From CALDCK01 sp050618055 (GTDB lineage: Bacteria; Myxococcota_A; UBA9160; SMWR01), in contig JBNLVK010000275.1 of the NCBI GenBank assembly GCA_050618055.1, forward strand, positions 1-62,661: a DNA stretch of 62,661 bases. The letters run 5' to 3'. Within the stretch, counting starts at the first letter, position 1; each line of letters starts with the position of its first letter. The position numbers and the translations under genes were made by a program. A model generated the notes under the pieces. It saw only the letters and a list, made by a program, of their open reading frames with translations. It was not told where the DNA came from and did no database searches. Shown piece after piece: positions 44,514-53,866 of the stretch.

Positions 44514-46808
44514 TCAGGCGGGGTCGGCCGCCTCCACGATCGTCGCGAGCCACGGACCGATGTCCGGGTGGTCGAGCAGGCCCGCCTTGCGCAGGCGGGC
44601 CGCGCCGATGGCGCGTACCTCGCGGGCGCTGCCGGCCTCGCGGGCCGCGCGGGCGTCGGCCTCGGCGTCGCCGTAGGACAGCGCGTGCACGATCTCCTTC
44701 ACGATCGGCACGGCGGCCGGCGTGCCCGACAGCTCCTCGATGCCCAGGCCCACCAGGATCGGCACCGCCAGCGGGTTGCTGGCCATCTCGCCGCACAGCG
44801 AGACCGGAATGCCCGCCCGCGACCCGGCGCGCACGCTGGCGTCGATCAGCGCCAGCACCGCCGGGTGCAGCGGATCGTAGAGGTGGGCGATGTGCTCGTT
44901 GCCGCGGTCGACCGCCAGCGTGTACTGGGTGAGGTCGTTGGTGCCGATGCTGAAGAAGTCGCAGGCGCGGGCCAGCACGTCGGCGGTCAGCGCGGCCGAC
45001 GGCACCTCGATCATGGCGCCGACCGGGATGTCCTCGTCGAAGGCGGCACCGGCGCGCCGCAGCCAGCCCTTGGCCTCTTCGATGATCTTCCGGGCGCGGC
45101 GCAGCTCCTCGAGCGACGACACCATCGGCAGCAGCAGCCGCACGTTGCCGTGGGCGCTGGCCCGCAGGATGGCGCGGATCTGGGCGCGGAAGGCCTCCGG
45201 ATTCTCCAGCGACAGGCGGATCGAGCGACAGCCGAGCTGCGGGTTGTCCTCCTGGCGCAGCCGCAGGCTCGGCAGGTCCTTGTCGCCGCCGACGTCGAGG
45301 GTGCGGATCGTGACGCGGCGCGGGGCCAGGAACGCGGCCACCCGGTTGTAGAGCTCGGCCTGCTCGTTCTCCTCGGGGAAGCCGCGGTGGGCGAAGGCCA
45401 GCATCTCGGTGCGGAACAGTCCCACGCCGTCGGCGCCGTGCTGGTCGACCAGGCGCAGGTCGCTCACCAGACCGCAGTTGGCGGTCAGCGCGATGCGGCG
45501 TCCGTCCCGCGTCTCCGCCGGACGCTCGCGCAGCGCGTCCAGGTGCTCGACGGCGATGGCGTAGCGCTGTCGCGCCCGCTCGTACTCGGCCAGCAGGCCC
45601 TCGTCGGGCGACAGGAACAGGCTGCCCTCGCCGCCGTCGACGATCGCCGTCTCGCCGGCCTGCACGGCGGAGAGCACGCCGCGCGTGCCGGTCACCGCCG
45701 GGATCTCGAGGGTGCGGGCGAAGATCGCGCCGTGGCTGGTGGGGCCGCCGTGCTCCGAGACCAGCGCGCCCACCTTGTCGAGCTCGAGCCGCGCGAAGTG
45801 GCTGGGCAGCAGGTTGTCGGTCACCACCACCGCGCCGGGCGGCATGGCGCCCACGTGGCGCCGGTCGCCGAGCAGCTGCTCCATCACGCGGCGTCCGACG
45901 TCCTCGATGTCCATCATGCGGTCGCGGAAGTAGGGGTCCTCGATGCGCGCGAAGGTCTGGCGGTAGGTCTCCAGCACGTCGCGCAGCGCCTCGAAGGCGT
46001 TGCCGGTGGCGCGCACCGCGTCGCGCAGCTTGGCGATGAAGCCCTTGTCCTCGAGCAGCTGGACGTGGGTGTGGAAGACCGCCGAGAAGTCGGGACCGAA
46101 GCGGTCGCCCAGGTCGTCGCGGTTGTCGTCGATCTCGCGGCGCGCCTCGGAGATGGCGCGCAGCAGGTCCTCCTCCTCGGTGCCGATGTCCGGGTTCGGC
46201 GCGTAGTCGAGCCGCGCGAAGTCGAGCGGGTTCTCGAGCCGGTAGACCGGTCCGATGGCGATGCCGCGGGAGGTGGCCATGCCCGACAGCTCGACCGTGC
46301 CCTGGCGCGACGGCGCCTCCCGCTCGGCGATGGGCACGCCGTGCATGGCCAGCTCGCGGGCCGATTCCTCGATCTGCTCCTCCGACTCGCCCACCAGGGA
46401 GAGCAGCCGGGCGTTGATCACCACCGGCGCCAGCAGCTGGGCGCAGGTCTGGAAGGTGTCGACGTCGCCCGTCTCGAAGGTGCGCGACTCGCGGGTCTGC
46501 ACGACCAGCACGCCGATCGTCACGCCGCGGACCACCAGCGGGGCGGCCATCAGCGTGCGGTAGCGCTCCTCGCCGGTCTCCGGGAAGTACTTGTAGCTGG
46601 GGTGGGACTCGGCGTCGTCGGTGACCACGGGCCGCCGCTGCGAGGCCGCCAGGCCGACCAGCCCTTCGCCCACCGGCAGGTGCACGCGACCCACCGACTC
46701 GCGGTTCAGGCCGATCGTGGCCGACAGCGTCAGGTCGGTCATGTCGGCCGCGATCAGGTAGATCGAGCAGACGTCGGCGTCGAGCCGCTTGGCGACCAGG
46801 TCGACCAC
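44514..46808 (-). CDS. ptsP: GAF-domain phosphoenolpyruvate-protein phosphotransferase (PtsP, EI-Ntr)
   Basis: Enzyme I of the nitrogen-type PTS: it takes phosphate from PEP and passes it to NPr. From 46808 it has 764 residues: GAF domain (about 1-150, VCSIYLIAADMTDLTLSATI), EI N-terminal domain with the phospho-His in GGPTSHGAIFARTLEIPAV (near 356), and the PEP-binding TIM barrel (GVGLFRTEMLAF; SIGTNDLTQYTLAVDRGN; SLCGEMASNPLAV). The first canonical start is the GTG at 46808, but this cuts off the usual first GAF helix. The same frame upstream (to about 46889) reads ITLLADVAEVVARSHDLDET, which matches it, so a non-standard start such as ATT 46889 or CTG 46868 is likely. Confidence 0.92.
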   Translation of the reverse strand: MVDLVAKRLDADVCSIYLIAADMTDLTLSATIGLNRESVGRVHLPVGEGLVGLAASQRRPVVTDDAESHPSYKYFPETGEERYRTLMAAPLVVRGVTIGVLVVQTRESRTFETGDVDTFQTCAQLLAPVVINARLLSLVGESEEQIEESARELAMHGVPIAEREAPSRQGTVELSGMATSRGIAIGPVYRLENPLDFARLDYAPNPDIGTEEEDLLRAISEARREIDDNRDDLGDRFGPDFSAVFHTHVQLLEDKGFIAKLRDAVRATGNAFEALRDVLETYRQTFARIEDPYFRDRMMDIEDVGRRVMEQLLGDRRHVGAMPPGAVVVTDNLLPSHFARLELDKVGALVSEHGGPTSHGAIFARTLEIPAVTGTRGVLSAVQAGETAIVDGGEGSLFLSPDEGLLAEYERARQRYAIAVEHLDALRERPAETRDGRRIALTANCGLVSDLRLVDQHGADGVGLFRTEMLAFAHRGFPEENEQAELYNRVAAFLAPRRVTIRTLDVGGDKDLPSLRLRQEDNPQLGCRSIRLSLENPEAFRAQIRAILRASAHGNVRLLLPMVSSLEELRRARKIIEEAKGWLRRAGAAFDEDIPVGAMIEVPSAALTADVLARACDFFSIGTNDLTQYTLAVDRGNEHIAHLYDPLHPAVLALIDASVRAGSRAGIPVSLCGEMASNPLAVPILVGLGIEELSGTPAAVPIVKEIVHALSYGDAEADARAAREAGSAREVRAIGAARLRKAGLLDHPDIGPWLATIVEAADPA

Positions 46809-47043
46809 GTTGCCGAGCGTCTCGTCGAGATCGTGGGATCGCGCAACGACCTCGGCGACATCGGCCAGGAGTGTGATTCGATCGGGAATGGACGGCCTCG
46901 TCGGTCGGTGGCGGTCCGCCGAGCTACCGGGACCTCGCCGGGGGCCCGTTCCCGGGACGTCACCCCGGAACCGCGGCGTACCGCTCCTTCATGGTACCGA
47001 AACGCCGTCTCGCAGGTGCTTCGGAGTCGCGGACGCAGGAATG

Positions 47044-47073
47044 CCGACGGTGGCCCATGCCGGCCACCGTCGG
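47044..47073 (-). terminator. Strong 12-bp hairpin between the XRE gene and ptsP
   Basis: CCGACGGTGGCC (47044-47055), 6-nt loop, GGCCACCGTCGG (47062-47073): a perfect stem beginning 43 bases after the XRE stop. No T run follows on either strand. It may end the XRE transcript or protect or process a shared one. A -10-like TACCAT (minus, plus 46991-46996) lies between it and ptsP. Confidence 0.5.
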
Positions 47074-47116
47074 AGGATTCCCTGTTGGAAGACGTCGGCG
47101 CGCGAGGCGCCGTGGG

Positions 47117-47479
47117 TCAGAACGAATGCGGCGTCGAGGGCGGGCCCTGCGGACCCTCGCCCGAGCCGTGCGAACCCGGCGAACCGGAGCCCGAGCCCGA
47201 GCCCGAACCGTGAGGCGTCATCGGATCGTGGCGGTGTCCCTCGTCGGAGAACGCCGACATGGGCGGGAACACCTGATCCTTGTCCTCGAAGCGGAGACCG
47301 AGCGCGAGAAGGATCTTGCGCTTGGTGTCCATGCGGCAGTTCATGCCCTTCTCGACACTGTGGATCGTCCGGAGAGCGACCTTCGCCTTACGCGCGAGCT
47401 GAGCCTGCGTCATGAGTCGATTCTCACGCAGCTCGCGTACCCGATTCTTCCGAATCGTCTTCGATCGATTATTCTCCAT
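47117..47479 (-). CDS. XRE-family helix-turn-helix regulator with Gly/Ser-rich tail
   Basis: DNA-binding protein of 120 residues. The Cro/C1-type HTH covers about residues 13-65: NRVRELRENRLMTQAQLARK, then the recognition helix in VALRTIHSVEKGMN and KRKILLALGLRFED. The tail from about residue 75 is low-complexity (HGSGSGSGSGSPGSHGSGEG). The HTH part uses A/T-ending codons (AAT AAT, ATT, CGA, GCT) far more than its neighbours. It lies upstream of ptsP on the same strand and divergent from the AsmA-like gene; twin hairpins in the shared gap are candidate targets. Confidence 0.88.
   Translation of the reverse strand: MENNRSKTIRKNRVRELRENRLMTQAQLARKAKVALRTIHSVEKGMNCRMDTKRKILLALGLRFEDKDQVFPPMSAFSDEGHRHDPMTPHGSGSGSGSGSPGSHGSGEGPQGPPSTPHSF
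47190..47210 (-). repeat. Gly-Ser repeat tract, quadruplex-capable on the coding strand
   Basis: Four CCC runs at 3-nt spacing on the plus strand (47190-47210), so GGG-CTC-GGG-CTC-GGG-CTC-GGG on the XRE coding strand. It encodes the Ser-Gly repeat of the regulator tail. Confidence 0.75.
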
Positions 47480-47598
47480 ACTCGTCGCACTCCCCTGGGA
47501 GACGTCGGAACGCGCACCTTCGGCGTTCCGCTCGACTTGGTGGCTTTACGACCAGACCCAGGATTTCTTTAGGGAAAATGCGGCGTTGGCGGCGCAGC

Positions 47599-47663
47599 GG
47601 GGGGTGGAACCCCCGGGCGCGCAATCGCTTTGTCCACCGGGGGATCGCCCCCCCGGGCGCGCA
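47599..47663. repeat. Twin hairpins carrying a 14-bp direct repeat
   Basis: CCCCCGGGCGCGCA occurs at 47610-47623 and 47650-47663, exactly 40 bp apart. Each copy begins as the 3' arm of a hairpin: GGGGGT-GGA-ACCCCC (47600-47614), and a CGGGGG/CCCCC(C)G stem around 47638-47655. It sits in the 246-base gap between the divergent XRE (47479) and AsmA-like (47726) genes. Nothing else in that gap was recognised. Confidence 0.6.
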
Positions 47664-47725
47664 CGGGAGTGGGGGCCCTGAACCCAAGGTTTGCGTCTCC
47701 TGACGGCAAGCCGATTCGCATCTCC

Positions 47726-50515
47726 ATGCCGAAAGCCCTCCGCTTGTCACTGGCCGTGCTGGTGCTGCTGTGTGCGGCCGCCGCCGGCTTCTACCTGACC
47801 CTGGCGTTCGCGCCCGAGCGCCTGCACCGGCTCGTCGAGAGCTGGCTGACGGAGGCCACCCGGGCCGAGGCCGAGGTTGCAAGTCTCCGGCTGGTCATGG
47901 GTTTTCCGATCCGGCTGGAGGGCACCGGCCTGCGGCTCTACGACGGCGCGCTGACCGTCGAGAAGGCCAGCGCGCGGCTGGACGTGGCCGCGCTGCTGGT
48001 CGGGCGACCGCGGCTGAGCCGCCTGCGGCTGGACGGGGCCCACCTCCAGGTCGACCGGACCCCCGAGGGGACCTGGGAGCCGCCCATCTTCGGCAAGCCC
48101 CGCGAGCGCGAGCGGGCGGAGCCGGCGCTCGAGCCGCTGCGGGTGATCGAGGGCGTCACCCGGGCCCTGCTGTCCCGGCCGCTGCTGGCCGACACCCTGA
48201 TCGTCCGCCGCTCACGGGTGAGCCTGGTCCATCCCCGGCCCGCCGGCGCCGGCGAGCCGGTGCGCCTGGTCTTCCGCGAGGTGAACGGGCGGCTGCTCCA
48301 CAGCCGGCTGTTCGGGGACGCCCGCCTGTTCCTGCGCGTGCGTGTCGAGACCGACGGCGAGGAGCGCGGGCGCCTGGAGTGGAACGGCACCCGCGACGAC
48401 GAGGGCGTGATGCGCGCCACCATGGCGGCCACCGGACTCGACCTGTCGACCCTCGAGCCCTACGTGCGCCTGGTGCGGCCGACCGCGCACCTGCGCGGCC
48501 AGCTCGACGGCATCGTGGACTTCGAGACGCTGGAGTCGGGCGTGGGCTCGCTCGACCTCGACTGGCAGGTGCGCGACCTCACGACGTCGCTGGCCCACGA
48601 GCAGGACGGCACCGGTCTGCTGCGGCTGCCGTCGCTGTCGGTGCGCATGGGCGTCGGTCTCGACCACGAGCGGGTGCGGCTGTCCGACGCCCGCTTCGGC
48701 GCCGGCGAGCTGGACTTCGCCCTCGACGCCGACATCGCGCGCCCCCTGCACGAGGACTCGGCTTCGCGGGTGGTGTTGTCGCTGGGCGAGCTGGCGCTCC
48801 AGAAGGAGACCGCGCTGACGCTGGCCAGCTGGCTTCCCACCACGGGCCGCGAGGCGCTGACCCAGGTGGCCGAGCGCGTCCGCTCGGGACGCCTGCGCCG
48901 GGCGGAGCTGCGCGGCACGGCGCCGGTGTCGCGCTGGCGGCAGCTGGTCGCGGGAGGCCTCGAGCGGCTGCCGGCCGGCTTCCGCTTCGCCGTCGTCTTC
49001 GACGGCGTGTCGCTCGACGTCGACGAGACCAACCGGCTCGACGCCCTGGAGGCCTCGCTCGCCTTCGAGGACGACGTGCTCACCGTGGCCGACGCCTCGG
49101 GCCTGCTCAACGGCGGGCCGCTGCCGTCGCTGGCGGTGCGCTTCGAGCGGCTCTCGCTGCTGCTGGCGGCCCGGCGCCAGGAGCGCGAGATGGTCTCGTC
49201 GGCGAAGGCGTTGCTGGGTCTCACGCCGCTCTTCGAGGTGCTGCGCGGCGACCGCGACCCGGACGCGCCGCGCAGCGATCCGCCCAAGATCGAGATCGCC
49301 TTCGACCACCTGCACCACCCGGCGCTGCTCTGGCCGCTGCGCGACGTGCGGGTCGACCTGGTGCTCCAGCCCGAGGCGGACGGCTTCGTGCTCCAGGTCG
49401 AGGACGCGGGCTGGGCCGGCGTCTTCCTGGACGGCGAGGTCGACTGGACGCTGCGTCCGGAGCGCCATCTCGACATCCGGCTGGTCGCCACCGAGCAGGC
49501 CGACGGCGCTCCGCTGCCGGGCATCGACGACGTGCCGGGACCCGCCGGCAACCGCATCCCCGCCGAGGACCTGACCCGTCCCTGGGTGGAGGGCCGCTTC
49601 AGCGTCGGCCCGATCGACTCGCCGCGCTGGACCCAGAGCGGCGCCAGCGGACGCTTCTCGGCCGAGGGGGGCCTGCTGCGGATCGAGGACATCGAGATCG
49701 CCATGCAGCCGTCGGGTCGCGTGGTGGGCTTCGTCGACCTGGACCTGACCCGCGCCGACGCCGTGCCCTACCAGGCCGACCTGGGGCTCGAGCAGGCCGA
49801 CGTGGCGACGCTGATCGAGCAGCGCGGGGCCAGCCAGCGGCTGGCGTCCGGCACGCTCGACGCCAGCGCCCAGCTCGCGGGCACGTTGCTGCCGGGCGGT
49901 CCGCTGCTGCACGACGCCGACGGCGTGGCCCTGCTCGAGGCCCGCGAGGGCGCCATCGCGCGCAGCGTTCCGCCGGTGCTGGCGCTGGCGCTGGCCAGCA
50001 GCTCGCTGAACCCGTTCTCCAGCCGCGAAGAGCTGCGCTACGCCGAAGCCGCCGCCGGCTTCACGCTGGAGACCGGTCGCATGTCGACCACCGGCCTGGA
50101 GATCGAGGGTCCGGACATCCGGCTGTTCGCCTCCGGCGACCTCGACCTGGCCCAGTCGCCGCCGGAGCTGGACGCGGAGGTGGCGCTGTTCCTGTTCCGC
50201 CAGCTCGACGCCACCCTCGACCTGATTCCCATCCTGAACGTGCTGATGCTCGGCGAGAACGAGAACCTGATCGCCGCCTACTTCCAGCTCGACGGGCCCT
50301 GGGGCGAGCCGGTGGCCAGCTCGAAGCCGCTGCGGACGCTCTCCGAGGGACCGGGTGCGGTGCTGACGAAGGCCGTTCCGCGCGTCATGATGCGCGGCAT
50401 GAAGGCGATCGGCGGGATCTTCGGGGGAGCGGAAGAGGAGGAGGCGGCGGCGGACCTGGACGCCGAGGCGAGCCCGGACGGGAACGGCGACGCGGCGCCG
50501 GCGCCGGCTCCGTGA
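47726..50515 (+). CDS. AsmA/YhdP-like envelope protein
   Basis: Large protein of 929 residues with one N-terminal helix (LRLSLAVLVLLCAAAAGFYL) and a long periplasmic beta-rich body. N-terminal AsmA-like repeats (EVASLRLVMGFPIRLEGTGL; ARLDVAALLVGRPRLSRLRL) and a C-terminal AsmA2/DUF3971-type region (GVALLEAREGAIARSVPPVL, LNPFSSREELRYAEAAAGF, TGLEIEGPDIRLFASGDLDL). Acts probably as a lipid conduit or outer-membrane biogenesis factor. C-terminus is acidic and Pro/Ala-rich. Its stop overlaps the start of the hldE-type gene (GTGA), linking it with lipopolysaccharide synthesis. Start ATG lacks a strong ribosome site. Confidence 0.82.
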   Translation: MPKALRLSLAVLVLLCAAAAGFYLTLAFAPERLHRLVESWLTEATRAEAEVASLRLVMGFPIRLEGTGLRLYDGALTVEKASARLDVAALLVGRPRLSRLRLDGAHLQVDRTPEGTWEPPIFGKPRERERAEPALEPLRVIEGVTRALLSRPLLADTLIVRRSRVSLVHPRPAGAGEPVRLVFREVNGRLLHSRLFGDARLFLRVRVETDGEERGRLEWNGTRDDEGVMRATMAATGLDLSTLEPYVRLVRPTAHLRGQLDGIVDFETLESGVGSLDLDWQVRDLTTSLAHEQDGTGLLRLPSLSVRMGVGLDHERVRLSDARFGAGELDFALDADIARPLHEDSASRVVLSLGELALQKETALTLASWLPTTGREALTQVAERVRSGRLRRAELRGTAPVSRWRQLVAGGLERLPAGFRFAVVFDGVSLDVDETNRLDALEASLAFEDDVLTVADASGLLNGGPLPSLAVRFERLSLLLAARRQEREMVSSAKALLGLTPLFEVLRGDRDPDAPRSDPPKIEIAFDHLHHPALLWPLRDVRVDLVLQPEADGFVLQVEDAGWAGVFLDGEVDWTLRPERHLDIRLVATEQADGAPLPGIDDVPGPAGNRIPAEDLTRPWVEGRFSVGPIDSPRWTQSGASGRFSAEGGLLRIEDIEIAMQPSGRVVGFVDLDLTRADAVPYQADLGLEQADVATLIEQRGASQRLASGTLDASAQLAGTLLPGGPLLHDADGVALLEAREGAIARSVPPVLALALASSSLNPFSSREELRYAEAAAGFTLETGRMSTTGLEIEGPDIRLFASGDLDLAQSPPELDAEVALFLFRQLDATLDLIPILNVLMLGENENLIAAYFQLDGPWGEPVASSKPLRTLSEGPGAVLTKAVPRVMMRGMKAIGGIFGGAEEEEAAADLDAEASPDGNGDAAPAPAP

Positions 50516-51003
50516 CCGCACGCCACCGCCAGCGCTACGGGGTCCTGTCGCGCCGCGACGCCGCCGCGGAGGTGGCGCGCGCGCGGCGTCGCGGCGAGCG
50601 CGTCGTGTTCACCAACGGCTGCTTCGACCTGCTGCACGTGGGCCACGTGCGCAGCCTGGCGCAGGCGCGGTCGCTGGGCGACCGGCTGGTGGTCGGCCTG
50701 AACAGCGACGCGTCGGTGCGCCGCCTGAAGGGAGCGGAACGCCCGGTGGTTCCCGAGCGCCAACGCGCCGAGGTGCTGGCGGCCCTCGAGAGCGTCGACT
50801 GGGTGGTGGTGTTCGGCCAGGACACGCCGCTCTCGCTGATCCGCGCCCTGCGACCGGACGTGCTGGCCAAGGGCGGCGACTGGAAGCTCGACGAGATCGT
50901 GGGACGCGAGGACGTGGAGGGCTGGGGCGGCCGGGTGGCGCGGCTGCGCATCGTTCCCGGCGCCCGCACGACCAGGCTCGTCGAGAAGATCCGCAGCCTA
51001 TAA
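50512..51003 (+). CDS. hldE2: D-glycero-beta-D-manno-heptose 1-phosphate adenylyltransferase (RfaE domain II)
   Basis: Nucleotidyltransferase of 163 residues that makes ADP-heptose precursor for the lipopolysaccharide core. Contains VVFTNGCFDLLHVGHVRSLA with the HxGH nucleotide site near residue 42, LVVGLNSDASVRRLKG, RPVVPERQRAEVLAALESVD and VLAKGGDW, the full RfaE_dom_II signature. The kinase half found in E. coli HldE is absent, so this is the stand-alone form (often called rfaE2 or hldC). The GTG start overlaps the AsmA-like stop. The TAA stop is part of the TATAAT promoter of the following operon. Confidence 0.92.
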   Translation: MTARHRQRYGVLSRRDAAAEVARARRRGERVVFTNGCFDLLHVGHVRSLAQARSLGDRLVVGLNSDASVRRLKGAERPVVPERQRAEVLAALESVDWVVVFGQDTPLSLIRALRPDVLAKGGDWKLDEIVGREDVEGWGGRVARLRIVPGARTTRLVEKIRSL

Positions 51004-51010
51004 TCGTCCG

Positions 51011-51013
<3 letters not shown>
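50999..51013 (+). promoter_or_regulatory. Consensus TATAAT -10 embedded in a stop codon, leaderless MoxR start
   Basis: TATAAT at 50999-51004 contains the TAA stop (51001-51003) of the heptose gene and ends 6 nt before the GTG at 51011. It predicts a leaderless transcript for the MoxR-Bat operon. No good -35 is seen. Confidence 0.6.
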
Positions 51014-51985
<972 letters not shown>

Positions 51986-51989
51986 GCCG

Positions 51990-52922
51990 GTGCCCGTCCC
52001 TCGCCCGCGCGGCGGCGTCTCCACCGACGACCTGGGCCGGGCCGCGCGCCTGCTGGTGGTGCGCAGCCGCCGCGAGGCCCGGGGTCTGTTCGCCGGCAAC
52101 TACGTCTCCGCCTTCCGGGGCGGCGGCCTCGAGTTCGACGAGTCGCGCCCCTACGTGCCCAGCGACGACGTGCGCACCATCGACTGGAACGCGACGGCCC
52201 GCCACGGCGAGACCTTCGTGAAGCGCTTCCGCGAGGAGCGCGACCAGTCGCTGTCGTTCGCCCTCGACGTGTCCGCGTCCATGCGCTTCGGCAGCGTCGG
52301 GAACGACAAGGCCGGCACGGCGGCCCACGCGCTGGCGCTGCTGGCCGCCGCCGCCGCCCACGCCGGCGACCGGGTGGGACTGGTGGCCTTCGACGAACGG
52401 GTGCGCGCACTGCTGCCGCCGGCACGCGGCGTGGTGCACGGCTGGCGCATGGTGCACACCGCGCTGGCCTGTGCGGCCGCGGCCGGCGGCGGGACGCGGC
52501 TCGCGGCTGGGCTGCGGCCGCTGCGTGCGCTGCGCCGCCGGCGCGGCGTGGTGGTGCTCTTCTCCGACTTCCGCGGCGACGCGCTGGCCGAGGCGCGCGA
52601 CGACCTGGCCGAGCTGGCGCGCCGTCACGACCTGGTGGCGGCCGTCCCGGTGGATCCGCGCGAGTTCGCGCTGCCCCGGGTGGGTCCGGTGCGCATCGCC
52701 GATCCGGAGGCGCCGGAGCGCAGCTTCCTGCTCGACACCGGATCGCGTCGCGCGCGACGCCGCTACCTGGCGGCCTGCGCCGAGCGGCGCCGCCGGCTGG
52801 TCGCCGCGCTGCGCCGCACCGGCGCCGACCCGGTGTGGCTGCGCACCGACCAGAACCCGCTCTACGCACTCGGTCGCTTCTTCAACGAGCGCGCGGGTCG
52901 CCGCCGCAGGCCCGCGGCATGA
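51990..52922 (+). CDS. DUF58 protein
   Basis: Protein of 310 residues, the usual partner of MoxR. The DUF58 signature is clear: GLEFDESRPYVPSDDVRTID, then WNATARHGETFVKRFREERD and a VWA-like strand LSFALDVSASMRFG whose DVSAS motif would hold a metal. Further VWA elements: DRVGLVAFDERV and VVLFSDFRGDALAEARDDL. Starts with GTG 4 bases after moxR; its stop overlaps the ATG of the next gene. Confidence 0.9.
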   Translation: MPVPRPRGGVSTDDLGRAARLLVVRSRREARGLFAGNYVSAFRGGGLEFDESRPYVPSDDVRTIDWNATARHGETFVKRFREERDQSLSFALDVSASMRFGSVGNDKAGTAAHALALLAAAAAHAGDRVGLVAFDERVRALLPPARGVVHGWRMVHTALACAAAAGGGTRLAAGLRPLRALRRRRGVVVLFSDFRGDALAEARDDLAELARRHDLVAAVPVDPREFALPRVGPVRIADPEAPERSFLLDTGSRRARRRYLAACAERRRRLVAALRRTGADPVWLRTDQNPLYALGRFFNERAGRRRRPAA

Positions 52923-53866
52923 GGCGGGCGGCCTGGCTCCCGAGTCTGCTGCTGCTGCTGGCGGGCTGCGGCGATCCGGCGCCGGAGCCGGTCTACCGGG
53001 CGCCCGCCGACGCGCGGGTGGCGGCGGTGCTCGAGCCGCCGGTGGTGGCGGTGGGCGAGGTGGCGGCCCTCGACGTCACGGTGGTGACGCCGCCGGGCAG
53101 CCGGCCGAAGCCCTTCGATCTGCCGGATGCGGTCGACGGCTTCTTCGTGGTCGGTCGCGAGCCGCTCCACGTGGTGAAGGAGCCGGCGCGCTGGATCCAC
53201 CGCAGCCGCCTGCGCCTGCGCGCGGTGGAGGTGGGACGCTTCGCGTTCCCCGGCGGCAGCGTCGAGGTGGAGGCGCCGGACGGGGCGGCGACCGTGCACG
53301 CCTGGGAGCCGCTGCCCCTCGAAGTGGTCTCGATCCTGGCGGCGCACCCGGGCCGGCAGGCGCCCTACGGCGTGCGCCTGTTGCCGCTGACCGCCGCCGA
53401 CGGGCGCGGCAGCGTCGGCGCGTTCGTGGCCGGCGCGGTGCTGGCGCTGGCCAGCGTCGGCGTGCTGCTGTTGGTGCGCCGCGCCGGGTCGCGGCGTCGC
53501 GAGGTGGACGCGCCGCGCGATGCGACGCGGCCCGCGCCGTGGGACGTGGCGCGCGCCGAGCTCTCCGCCGCGCGAACGGCGCTCGCCGACGATCCGCGCG
53601 GCGCCCTCGACGCCGCGTCGGCAGCGCTGCGCCGCTACGCGGTGCGCCGCTTCGGCGGCGACGCCGACGTGCGCACCACCGAGGAGCTGGGCGAGGCGAC
53701 CCCGCCGTTCACGCTCACCACCCGCTGGCCGCGCTTCCTGGCGCTGCTGGCGGCGCTCGACGCCGAGCGCTTCCCGGCGCGCGTCGACCCGGAGCGCGCC
53801 GGCGCGGTGCTCGCCGACGTCGAGGCCTTCGTCGAATCGACCGTGCCCAACGAGTCCGCCGCATGA
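52919..53866 (+). CDS. BatD-like lipoprotein
   Basis: Envelope protein of 315 residues. Lipoprotein signal RRAAWLPSLLLLLAGCGDP; an immunoglobulin-like N-terminal domain (ARVAAVLEPPVVAVGEVAAL, LRAVEVGRFAFPGGSVEVEA), a single transmembrane helix near residues 165-187 (VGAFVAGAVLALASVGVLLL), and a C-terminal cytoplasmic helical domain with LRRYAVRRFGGDADVRTTEEL. The same layout recurs in the BatD-like gene at 56570. Having both a lipobox and a transmembrane helix is unusual, so the N-terminal signal may be a simple anchor. Overlaps both neighbours by 4 bases. Confidence 0.75.
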   Translation: MRRAAWLPSLLLLLAGCGDPAPEPVYRAPADARVAAVLEPPVVAVGEVAALDVTVVTPPGSRPKPFDLPDAVDGFFVVGREPLHVVKEPARWIHRSRLRLRAVEVGRFAFPGGSVEVEAPDGAATVHAWEPLPLEVVSILAAHPGRQAPYGVRLLPLTAADGRGSVGAFVAGAVLALASVGVLLLVRRAGSRRREVDAPRDATRPAPWDVARAELSAARTALADDPRGALDAASAALRRYAVRRFGGDADVRTTEELGEATPPFTLTTRWPRFLALLAALDAERFPARVDPERAGAVLADVEAFVESTVPNESAA

